A stretch of 64,000 nt of DNA. It comes from Cyprinodon diabolis (lineage: Eukaryota > Chordata > Actinopteri > Cyprinodontiformes > Cyprinodontidae). The stretch lies in contig CM060083.1 in NCBI GenBank assembly GCA_030533445.1, forward strand, positions 26,482,166 through 26,546,165, read 5' to 3'. Within the stretch, counting starts at the first letter, position 1. Each line of letters starts with the position of its first letter. The notes under the pieces were generated by a model that ran no database searches, was not told where the DNA came from, and saw nothing but the letters and a program-made list of their open reading frames with translations. This document shows, piece by piece, positions 1 through 10,335 of the stretch. The position numbers were made by a program, and so were the translations under genes.

Positions 1-554
1 ACATAAGGATGTAACTAATGATACAGCCCAGAATCAAAGACAGTGAAAAATGAATAACACAAAGCGTGAAATATATTCATACCTTGTGCATGAATCTGTG
101 ATTGGAACTGGTGCTTTCTACGATTACCGTGGAAGTAAAGCTTTTCGCTTTTGCTCAAACTGCTCCATGTTGCTAAACTGCCTGCTGGAGAAGTCTCATT
201 AGGCTACGTTTCAGACTTTACCAGTACCAGCATTGCGTTACTCAGAATCCTGAGCGCTGTGTCACAGTGATTTATGACCACTGTTCTTCACTGTACCCTT
301 GGGTGCTTTAGTGTACTGAAAACTTGGAGTTTTGATGACTACATCTAAATAAACAGACGTCATTAAGGAGCCATGGCAGTTTCCAGCTCAGAGGGATTTT
401 TAAATGTTAGTGTTTGTGGGAAAGACCGGCCAAACATGAAAGGCCACATTTAAAGTCATCCAGCAATTAACCGATCGTATCACAGCAAAATATAACACAC
501 AGCATTGGTTTTAGAGCTTCAGTGTCTTAGTGATTCAAAGCAGCACTTCCTTAC
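1..554. other. khdrbs2: khdrbs2 intron 2 (part)
   Basis: This is the intronic sequence beyond the donor of khdrbs2 exon 2; the gene runs leftward on the minus strand. Neither strand of this stretch encodes the core of the KH domain that should follow, so exon 3 must lie outside the window. I see no repeat family or RNA gene here. Confidence 0.7.
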
Positions 555-682
555 CTTTGGATACTGTTGGACAGGTATAAGAACCCTTTCAGAAAGCTTG
601 ATGTTTTTATTGCTGATAATGTCAAGGTATTTTTTCGTGTCACTATCTTTTTTCAGCTCATCCCCTTCGCACTTTCCGATCT
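555..682 (-). CDS. khdrbs2: khdrbs2 exon 2: end of Qua1 region and start of KH domain
   Basis: This is a 128-nt coding exon on the minus strand. The acceptor TTCCGCAG ends at 683 and the donor GTAAGG starts at 554. It opens with AG, which completes a Glu codon begun by the G left over from exon 1, then encodes 42 residues ending QQYPK in phase 0. The stretches KKYLDIISNKNIKLSERVLI and PVQQYPK match the start of the STAR/KH region of KHDRBS2 (SLM1), where mammals have LDVISNKNIKLSERVLIPVK. The acidic, lysine-rich linker before it is less conserved. KHDRBS proteins are nuclear STAR-family RNA-binding proteins that dimerise through Qua1 and regulate alternative splicing; KHDRBS2 is mainly neuronal. 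KHDRBS3 is less likely because the residues SERV and ISNKN fit KHDRBS2. The exon with the KH GxxG loop is outside the window. Confidence 0.93.
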
Positions 683-1067
683 CTGCGGAAAAAAAATCAC
701 AATGCAGAAATTAGAAAGGAATAATAGCATATTTCATTTAAATGAACATGCTAACATTTTAAAATCAAATCTAAAGCTTTTATAAACATAAACAGTTAAT
801 TGGATTAAAAATACAATTAATATTGTATATTTTATAGTATTAAATATAGTTATTTTAAAAAAATCTTTTTTTGACTAGATTGTTTTAAACTAGAATAAAT
901 TGGAAATAAACTACATGATTGTGTTGAACTAACAAATTTTCTGCACATACATTTGAACTGCTTGTCTCGCAAGGTGCCCTAAAGACATTTGTTGTGAAAT
1001 AGAGCAACTCAAATAAACAGAATAATTTTGATTAGATTGACAAGAAAAATGCAAACGTTGCTTAGTT

Positions 1068-1428
1068 CAGTGGTTCCCTAAATAGGGGCAGACCCCATAG
1101 GGGGGTCCTGGTGTAATTGCACAGGGGCAGGGAGAAATGACTGGAATAAATTAAGATGTATTTTTTTAGTAAATGTACTGATTGCAAAGTGGAATTTTGT
1201 TTTACATTAAAATAGAGAGTTTAAATAGAAATAACAAAATTCTAAAGGTAGTAGAGTTGTGACTTTAAGGAGAATGTTTATTTAATTGCAACGCTTAAGA
1301 CACTGCACATGAATTATCTTTCTTCAACTGAGTTATTTGAGGGTGAAAGTTTATTTCAAGTAGAGGGGTGTGTGAAAACTTCCCTGTGCACTAAAGGGGG
1401 CCCAGACAGAAAATTTTGGGAACCACTG
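1068..1428. mobile_element. MITE-like element with CAGTGGTTCCC ends
   Basis: The left end reads CAGTGGTTCCCTAAAT and the right end is its inverse, TTTTGGGAACCACTG, giving a 361-bp element. The G-rich subterminal blocks (gggggtcctgg and aagggggccc) and this terminal motif are typical of short non-autonomous hAT elements in fish. The flanking 8-mers (gcttagtt and gatttgtg) do not match, so no target duplication is visible. It has no coding capacity. Confidence 0.55.
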
Positions 1429-2737
1429 GATTTGTGACATTTCTCTGTTGTTGGCTTTTAAATTGTACTCAACAATTTGAAGTACAGAAGTGTTAGTACA
1501 GAATGTACTAACAGAAGCATTCACTCTCAATGTAGTTTTAATCTCTCACTTCAAAGGTCACTGATCTCTACACACCTTAGAATCCACATCAATATAAAAA
1601 TAACCTTATAAAACCATATTACCTAGTTTTTAATTTATTTTGATTAGGTAAAAACTGATTGGAGTAGTTACGTTTATTTTGAAAATAAAACTAATTTCAG
1701 TCAGTTTGACATCTAGATGCTGTCTTTTATTTTATTTTATTTTAGACCATAAAATGTTTCACCAGAAATGAAACAATCCTTAAAAAAGAGAAATGGGGAA
1801 ATCTCTAAAAACACTTTGCAGTTAAGATATGTAAGAATCAGGTTTGTTATTATTTTGAATTGAAATCCAAAAGTAAAACAGAGCTTTCAAGCAAATAATG
1901 TACCCCTGCACAATTACAATAAGCCTTAATTTAATTTATGTATTATGTTTGCATTTTGATGAAAGTCCAGGCATTATTTTGCATGTTTATGTAGATTACA
2001 CCCAGATCTGTAGCATCACATCTTTAAGAAAATGGAATCACAAAAAAAAAAATAAAAAAATCTGCTGAAATATGGTGGTCAGTTGTGCAAAGAAGAAAGG
2101 TGCAGAACAAACAATTTGCCGCGGGGATGTCTTTATTCAAACTCCAGATTAAAAAAAAACTCTTGTTATCACAAAAAGCAGGATTTGTTCAAGTTAGATG
2201 GACCTAAACTCTTTCCTGAAATATTCTTTCACTAATTAAACAGATGTTGTAAATTGTATTTTTTGTATTGTATTATCATGGTTTTTAAGTAGAGGCAGTA
2301 GAGGACGCAATGACGTCACAGGCCAGCATGCTCTGTGTTTACAGAAGTAAACATGGATGGTAGTGCTGGATTACATCTAGACATCTTTTCCAACCATAAA
2401 AACACAATCTTTTCAAGATGTTTAAACATAAATACTGCTCTCCGCATCTTGGTTGTTTTTTTTTCTTGTAGCTTCTTCATAGCAAGACCCAGAATAGTGA
2501 CCTTTGTTGGGTATTAATGGCGTTCAGGTTGGATGAATGCGACCTGGCCGTTCAGAAACAGGTCGCATTTGAAAAAAATCCAATTTGTATCGGATTCAAG
2601 ACCACATAGCTAAGAGGCCTGGGTCACATTGGGAAAAAAATCAGATCTGTGTTGTTCAGACAGCCATGAAGAGATCAGATACAGGTCGCATATGGGCCAA
2701 AAGATTGGATCAGGGTCACTTCAGGCTGCAGTGTGAA

Positions 2738-2930
2738 CCAGACATGGGCAATGTGAAGTCAACAAGTCATCTCCATGTCATGTATTTAATCTACCCAGCC
2801 AATTAACCAGGTGAGTTCAATCTTCACCATGAATTAACCTGTGCAGATTGGACTCACCTGCTTCAGTGGCTGGGTAGAACAAATACATGACATGGAGATG
2901 ACTTGTTGACTCCACATTGCCCATGTCTGG
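2738..2930. repeat. Inverted repeat (50-bp arms), MITE core
   Basis: The arms at 2738-2787 and 2881-2930 are reverse complements over 50 bp with one mismatch, and shorter pairing continues inward (ctacccag with ctgggtag). Just outside are gtgtgaac motifs. The gtgtgaacgtagcc sequence after the right arm is a common terminus of fish DNA-transposon derivatives. The upstream stretch 2520-2737 carries gcgacctg/caggtcgcat repeats and probably belongs to the same element. No coding capacity is seen. Confidence 0.55.
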
Positions 2931-3574
2931 TGTGAACGTAGCCTACAATTTCCTAAGAGCAGAGACCTAAAATGACTATATCTCCGTCATGGTTTTGGTT
3001 CTGGTCAAGTTTTATCTCTGAGTTCTCATTGGTCTTATTTCCAATTTTGTGTTCTAGTTGTTTTTGATTGTATTTGAGTTCTTAGATATTTCTTGTTTGC
3101 CGTCTTGTGTCAAACTCCTTTTCCCTAGCACCCTTCCTGCCTCTGTTCACACCTGCTCCCAATCGGCTAATTAGCCTGGTCTTTGTTTCTCTCTGCCATA
3201 TATTCTCCTCCTGTTCAGTCACTCTTTGCTGGTTTATCGTCATTTCTTTGCCTCCTTTTTGTAAGTATTCCTGGTTCTCAGTTTTTGTGGCTTTTATGGA
3301 TTTATGTTTTGGATTTTAATTAAATATTCAAGAAAACACTTCAGCTTTTTATGTCTGCATTTGGGTCCTGTCAAACCTCCACCCCCACTGTGACAATCTC
3401 AACGAAATAGAATATCATTGAACACGTTATTTATTTCAGTGTTTCAATTAAAAAACTGTAACTTGCATATATCTTCCTCTCAGAATGTTTTGGCTGTTTA
3501 TTTCTGTTAAGTCTGAATTTGGATTGAATTCTACATTGAAAATGTAACTTTAGTCTTATTTGTAAAATGTTATA

Positions 3575-4372
3575 CCGTAAATTCTCTAATATTGGCCTGT
3601 ATTACATTAGCGGCCGGGTTTCTAATAATGGCCTGTCTGGCTGTCGGCGGAGGTAAATAGTGGCCGGACTCTTATACAGGCCGGGGCTATAATTAAAACC
3701 AACGATGTTCCTGGGCAGTCCTCAACAACTTGTGATAGTAACATACAAGTACCACAGGGGGGCAATGTTTGCTAACAAATCCAAGCCATTAGCATGGGAA
3801 GTCCCATCCTTACACGGAGATCGTAGTGGCCTTTCACAATCGTTTTGATCTGAAAGACAAATGTGATTACGGGTAGGTCTGGAGGTAACCAGGCAGCGTT
3901 AAAATGACAGATTTTCGTTGGTCTTCGTTGTTCTAAATTTACCTTGAAATATATGATACTGGTAGCCAACTTCGACTTAGCCTGCCTCAAATAACATTTC
4001 GCTATGATGGCAGAGCAGTTTCCATTAATTTTTTTTTAAACTTTGTTTCGCAAGTCAGTTTGCCCAAGATTCCACTCTGTCTTTTTTTTTTTTTTTTTTG
4101 TATTGCCGTTCAGAAAAATTGCAGCTGCTGGAAGATCTCTGAATAATGTTCTGTATACCGTTATGGTAACTGTACTTTTTCAATAAATGAACCTAGTGTT
4201 TTATAGGTTCAAAGAGACACAACATCTGTTTTTTATTCATTCCACTGGTCGTTTGTTTTGATCAAATAGAAATAGAGGCCTGCCTCTAATTCTGGCCTCC
4301 TTCCAATAATGGCCTGGCCCAAGATGTACCTGAGTGAAATAAAAGCCCCGGCCTATATTAGAGGATTTACGG
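3575..4372. mobile_element. DNA transposon remnant, TIR CCGTAAATYCTCTAATAT
   Basis: The left end CCGTAAATTCTCTAATAT and the right end, read on the minus strand as CCGTAAATCCTCTAATAT, are terminal inverted repeats. TATA borders both ends, consistent with a TA or TATA target duplication. Subterminal TAATAnTGGCC-type motifs recur at both ends (for example aataatggcctg near each). The interior (about 3680-4240) has a T tract but no recognisable transposase, so this looks like a ~798-bp non-autonomous element. The superfamily cannot be assigned. Confidence 0.6.
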
Positions 4373-5470
4373 TATATTACAATTAAAACATTTTCATCAT
4401 GAAGAAATGTTAGCCTACTTAAACACTGATATTTATGTGATGTACATAATAAGCATTTAGGCATTTGATCAGAGCCTCTTTTGCATTAATTACTGCATCA
4501 AATTCTGGGTGGTCAGCAAATGAAACTGTCGAAGTACTAGGAAGCTCAAATTGCTTTACTAGCAACTTTCATCTTCTCTGCATTGTTTGAGCTGCCCTGA
4601 ATTTAAATACCACAAAATTTTAGGTCTTTATCCTAGCTCCTCCTTTTTCACCTTTTGTGGGGTAAAAGTGAGAACACTATTGTTAGTAGCAAAGTAACTA
4701 GAGACTGCTAAGCTGAATGCTGGAAGCTTTCAGCCTTTAGGACATCATTACGCAATGGAAGGACGCTCAGATGATGCTTGTCAAATCTTGGACCACAGCC
4801 TCGCAAAAAAGAACTATAAAAAAGCAAATTCAACCTGAAGAGAAAAACTGCATTTAGATTTTATTGACATGAATAAAATAAATTCTTTGGTGCTTAGGCC
4901 CTGGTGGAACACTTTGATGCTGTGAATTGACACCCACTTAGATGAGTAACCGTGGAAAAGGATTAGAGTATTCTGCTAAGTATAGCATTGCAACTATTGT
5001 TGTAGTGCCATATTTTAACATTTCGTTACAGATTGGAAAATAAATTCAAATAAAAAAAAATAATAATTAAGGCTTTCAATTGAGGTGTATGCAACAGATA
5101 CACATAATATTCATTTCACTTGAGAATAGAAAAATAGATAACAGGCAAGAAAGAAAGGGGGGTGGATTGAATGAGTAAAACCTTCTTAGTGGCTTTTCTG
5201 GTGCCCCTGATCCTCTTTGTTTCACTGCCCAAACTGCATCAGCACTGCTTCTGAGCAGGAGTAAAAACACTGTATCAACTGAACAACAGCGAGCTGTATG
5301 TGGGCAATTCCCCGAGTTAGGAGATGAGGTTTCTCCTGAAAAAGAGAGAATTTGCTCAGTCAGCTTGCCATGGCTTAAGGTTAAACACATCGGCTTTGGA
5401 CTGTATGCAGTAAGACAGAGCACCGAGAGAGACAAAATACCAGTTTAAAGTACATCTATCTAAGAAATGT

Positions 5471-5473
<3 letters not shown>

Positions 5474-5534
<61 letters not shown>
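5474..5534. repeat. (AT)n microsatellite
   Basis: About 30 uninterrupted AT dinucleotides lie in khdrbs2 intron 1. Apparent ORFs rich in alternating Ile-Tyr across this stretch are artefacts of the repeat. Confidence 0.97.
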
Positions 5535-5535
<1 letters not shown>

Positions 5536-6260
5536 CTATAAGGAAAGGTTTGTATGATTTTTTTGTCTGTTTTTTTAAAGCCAAACAAAGATTTGAAATT
5601 CATTTTACCAACCAAATTCTGTAAATCATGTGTAAAAGCCAGCAGGTACAAGCTGAAACAAAAAAAAATGCACCTTGAAATATTTTGAAACCTCAGTATT
5701 CATTTTTAACATGTAGTGAAGATGAGATTAAACCATCTCAATACAGTCTTGTCTTTAAAATTTTATTTGAAAACCTATATAAGCATTTAAGATTTCATTA
5801 CAATTTTTTAACAAAACTTTTCAGTGGGATACTGTCAACAATACCACTACCATTTAATATCATAGGAAAAGTAGTTTTCCTCCACAGGTTGACATTTCAC
5901 ATTTCATACTTCCTTAAAAACATGTATTTAAAAAGAACAATTAGTTAAATGTAATATATAGAGCAATATATATAGTTTTTCATAAACAGAAGTCAAAACA
6001 CAAACCATATCACCATAAGCTGCATTGTTGCATGCTTAAGTGATTGCATGTAACAGTTTCAGGTTGAATATATTACGATTCACTTACTGTGATTACCTAT
6101 AGCTGTTCTGCTTGTTGCTTCCATTTCCATTCACTGCATTCGAATGGCAAGAAGGTAGTTTTTACAATTCAACTTAATAGTCCAAAGATCAAACATGTCT
6201 GACAAACTTTCACTTTATGGGAACCATCAATTAATGTATTTCCTAAATCATTAACTGATA

Positions 6261-7808
6261 CACACACACCGTGTGCAGAATTATTAGGCTAGTTGTATTT
6301 TTGAGGATTATTTTTATTATTGGGCCACAATTGTGTTCTCAATCAACCCAAAAGACTCCTTAATATCAACTTTTCTTTTTTTTGGAAGATTTTTTTTTTA
6401 GAATTGGCCATTTTATGAGGATGTCTGTGTGTGCAGGTAAATATTACTGTGCAGAATTATTAGGCAACGTAATAAAAAACAAATATATACCCATCTCACT
6501 TGTTTATTTTCACCAGGTAAACCAATATAACAAGTCTTGACTCAAAATACAGAAATAAATATTTGCGACATTCAAAAACAAAAAAACAAAAAAATCAGTG
6601 ACTAATATAGCCACATTTTTCACCGTAATGCTCAAAAGCCTTCCATCCATAGATCCTGTCAGTGTCCTCATCTGTTTGCGATCCACACTGCATGCAGCTG
6701 CCACCACAGCCTCCCAGACACTGTTCAGAGAGGTGCACTGTTTTCTCTCCCTGTACATCTCACATTTCATTAAGGACCACAGGTTCTCGATGGGGTTCAG
6801 ATCAGGTGAACAAGGGGCCATGTCATTATTTTCCTCATTTTAGACTTTTTCTGGCCAGCCACGCTGTGGTTTATTTTGATGCGTGTGACCGAGCATTGTC
6901 CTGCATGAATATGTTTTTCTTGAATGATGGTGACTTCTTCTTGTACCACTGCTTGAAGAAGGTGTCTTCCAGAAACTGGCAGTAGGTCTGGGAGTTGATC
7001 TTGACTACATCATCAACCAGAAAAGGTCCCACAAGCTCATCTTTGATGATACCAGACCATACAAGTACCACACCTCCACCTTACTGGCGTCTCAGTCGAT
7101 AAAGAACTTGCCACCCTTTACTGTCATGCCCATCCATCTGGCTCATCAAGACTCACTCTCATTTCTTCAGACCAAAACACCTTGGAGAAAGCAGTCTTCA
7201 GACATTTCTTGGCCCAATCTTGCAGTTTTGTCTTGTGTGTCTTGTTCAAAGGTGGCCTTTTTTCGGCTTTCCTTACCTTGGCCAGGTCCCTGAGTATTGA
7301 GCACCTTGTGGCTTCTTGGCACTCCAGACAGCTGTGAAATATGGCACAACTGGTGGCTAATGGCTTCCTGGCAGCATCACACTTGATCCTTCTCAATTCA
7401 TGGGGAGTTATTTTGCATCTTCTTTTTTCAACATGCTTCTTGTGCCCCTGTTGGCTATTTGCCATGAACCGCTTGATTGTGCGATGATCACGCTTCAAAA
7501 GCTTGGCAATTTCGAAACTGCTGCACCCATTTGAAAGACATCTGAAAATTTTTGACTTTTCAGAGTCTGTCAAATCTCCTTTCTGACCCATTTTGCCAAA
7601 GGAATGGAAGTTGCCTGATAATTAAGTACACCTTACATAGGGTGTTGATGTCATTAGGCCACACCCCTATTCATTACAGAGATGCACACCACCTGATTTA
7701 CTTAATTGGTAGTTGGCTTTCAAGCCTTTACAGCTTGGAGTAGGACAACATGTATGAAAAGGATGATGTGGTCGAAATACTCATATTCTAATAATTCTGC
7801 AAACAGTG
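6261..7808 (-). mobile_element. Tc1-like DNA transposon with double (IR/DR) ends
   Basis: This ~1.55-kb element is flanked by TA on both sides (6259-6260 and 7809-7810). Both outer ends contain GCAGAATTATTAG, inverted relative to each other. A second inner copy lies about 180 bp inside each end (left 6446-6470, right 7610-7633 inverted), which is the IR/DR layout known from fish Tc1 elements. The right outer repeat begins CACTGTTTGCAG on the minus strand. In the left one the CACTGT stretch is replaced by a short CA run, so that end is degraded. The interior encodes a broken transposase on the minus strand. Confidence 0.88.
6585..7591 (-). pseudogene. Tc1 transposase pseudogene
   Basis: Three minus-strand pieces together cover most of a Tc1 transposase. 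The first, 7591-7124, starts MGQKGDLTDSEKSKI with the paired helix-turn-helix DNA-binding region and ends at SLDEPDGWA, where the first catalytic Asp sits. The second, 7071-6871, contains FMQDNARSH with the second catalytic Asp. The third, 6821 to about 6590, contains SPDLNPIENLW with the catalytic Glu. The pieces lie in different frames or are separated by stops, so no full ~340-residue protein can be made. All three DDE-type residues survive, suggesting fairly recent decay. Confidence 0.85.
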
Positions 7809-7813
7809 TATAC

Positions 7814-7863
7814 TTTTTGATCTTAAATCCAAAGTGTATACACTTTGGATTTAAGATCAAAAA
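7814..7863. repeat. 50-bp perfect palindrome
   Basis: Positions 7814-7838 and 7839-7863 are exact reverse complements (25 bp each, no spacer), centred on GTGTATACAC. It begins only 3 bases after the TA that borders the Tc1 element's right end. Confidence 0.9.
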
Positions 7864-9116
7864 AATGTCTCGGTTGTAAATATGCTCTATCCAGACCTCA
7901 TCAAGTGGAAAAATTTTGATGTTATCTTGTTTTAAGTGTTTAAAAAATCTCCTTTAAAGAATACTTTGCTATCTGATTATTAGTCAAAGAAATAATCCCT
8001 GATTAGCTAAATTGCCAGTTGCAGCTCTACAGGGAACCTTTAAACTTTTTCATATAAAAGAGTTTTAGCCTTTTCTGAATACTGCTTTAAGTCCACCTGA
8101 CAATCTCAAATGTCACTTGCCAAACTCCTGAGTGTTTTTTTATTGTTTAAGATCAAATGAATGTTAGAGAGATTAAAAAAGACTTGTAACTTGTAACTAT
8201 ATAATACACAGAGATAAGAAACAAAATCAACAGAAACATGAACTACAAACATACATATAGACATCATATATATATAGACATCATTATTTTAGATAGAATA
8301 TTCTATCAAAGCAATGTGGAGACTGTAACATGAAATGTTGCAAGTAAATACCAGAAAAAAACAAATATTCTTTATAGTACCAGCTGAGCTTGTTTCAAAA
8401 AAAGTCTGAACAACAGTAAAACTGGTACTGTAACTATATAAGGCACCATTGGCTCATTATACTAAAAGTAAAACTTGGTAGATTTCTAATAAAACTAATG
8501 TAGAAGCTGAATAAATGTTCAAAGTTTACATAAGTGATAATTCTGATATATATTTTTAAAAATATTGGAAAATATATAAAAATACTATCCTTCAGGGTAA
8601 ACATCTTTAAATAATTTTAAAGTTTAATCAGCTGGATGTTCGAACAATCAGCTTTATTATTAAACACCTTCTGTGGCTTACCCTCTATGTGAAAAGTGTC
8701 AAGCGGACACTCCTTATATCACTTTGTGTTTTAATAAAGGAGCAGTGTGCTTTTAGTCACTAGAGGCGCTTGATTCTTACATCCAGGTTTAGTCCCAATA
8801 AGGCCACTGGCAACACCGCACTGTCGCTGTAAAATCTGATAGTAGACCAATTTAAATCAGAAGATAAAGAAGTCTTCAATTTGTGGTCAGTGTATATTCA
8901 GACAGTTGGATTTATTGTTTAAAACCAAAATAAAAAAAATAAAAAAACGAAAGAAAAACATCAGTAATTCCATTTTTCATCCCACATGAAAAATTAGGTA
9001 AAAAACCGTTGTCTGATATTTAGTTTTCAGCACTAAATGAAAATGAAAAAAACTGATAATGAGCATGGATTTTGACCCCACAGGATTAAATCCTACACCA
9101 AAAACCAAAATATCTC

Positions 9117-10335
9117 CAGTGATGGGACTAACGGCGTTGAAAGTAACGGCGTTACTAACGCCGTTACCTTCTTTTAGTAACGAGTAATCTAACTAATTAC
9201 TTTGACTGTAACTATAACGCAGTTACCATTGCAGACACCCCGTTACTGCGCGTTACTCAGGTCGCACAATGAACCTTTTTTCATGATAGGACTCGTGCGC
9301 AGCTGCGTGAAGCTGACACCCCACCCACGTCCAAAAACTCTGCAAATAGACTGAATGGTTAGTACAACGTTAGTGCAGATTTGTGCAGAAAAAAATATTG
9401 TTTGTGCTACTTTTGTTTAAGAGATATTAAAGATTATTTTTTAGGTCATCCAGAGGTGCGCGCCTTGTCATGAGAGAGGGGAGGATGAGAATGGCTGATG
9501 TATAGTGAGATTCCGTCTGTCAGTTGGGTAGGTGGGTGTTTCCGCTGGCGGGTGTTAACGTACAGCACACACAGAGAGATGGAGAGTGAGGATGACTCCA
9601 GCAGCAAAACAGCGTTTTCCTGATGGAAATACCGGTGTTACGTCGAGCTGCGTTTCCCCATCACATACGGTTTCCTCTGCATCTCCGCACAGCGCAGGCG
9701 GCACGATTCACCGCGCAAGCGACAGGAAACGCGCATGCTCGCTAAAGGCGCGCAACAGTCGCCCTGTGCTCGCCACAGGAGAACTATGGAAAGCGTGAAC
9801 GATCAACGATAGGAAGAAATCTGGATGGATGGATGGATTGATGGATGGATGGATACTCTGCCTTCTCAACCTACTGTATTTTTTATTTTAAACATTATTT
9901 GATGGCCTTTGTGGCAGGGATGGAGATCCATATTTTGTCACACACAGAGTATACATCTAGATAGATAGATGTATAGATAGATGTTGCAGTATCTATAACC
10001 AGATCACCAGATCTGAATGCCCTGTTAAAAAACTTCACATCGCGTTCCCCCTGATGTCATTTACATTGAGTTGCAATAAATGCAAAACTCTCTGCAGGTT
10101 CTTGTCTTTGTCGTCCGCTCTATTCAGCTGGCTTTTGAATCACACCGCGAGAAGGTGGGGGCTGGGTGGTGAGGGGTACGGGGGCGAGAAACGCAAAAGT
10201 AACGCAATAGTTACTTTTACTAGTAACTAGTTACTTTTATTGTGGAGTAACTCAGTTAGTAACTCAGTTACTTTTTGGGAGAAGTAACTAGTAACTATAA
10301 CTAATTACTTTTTCAAAGTAACGTGCCCAACACTG
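9117..10335 (-). mobile_element. Non-autonomous hAT element, copy 1 (1219 bp)
   Basis: The ends are CAGTGATGGG (left) and, inverted, CAGTGTTGGG (right). It is flanked by an exact 8-bp duplication AATATCTC (9109-9116 and 10336-10343), the hAT signature. Both subterminal regions are dense in GTTACT/AGTAAC motifs. The interior has a possible start, ATG at 9579 (MESEDDSS), that also exists in the copy at 29324-30286. The reading frame soon stops, so this is an internally deleted, non-coding derivative. It contains small GGAT (about 9822-9855) and GATA (about 9957-9980) repeats. Its sibling copy is inserted in the opposite orientation. Confidence 0.9.

Noticed and set aside
5460..5651. ORF with Ile-Tyr repeats
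   Set aside because: It is the translation of the AT microsatellite with no homology.
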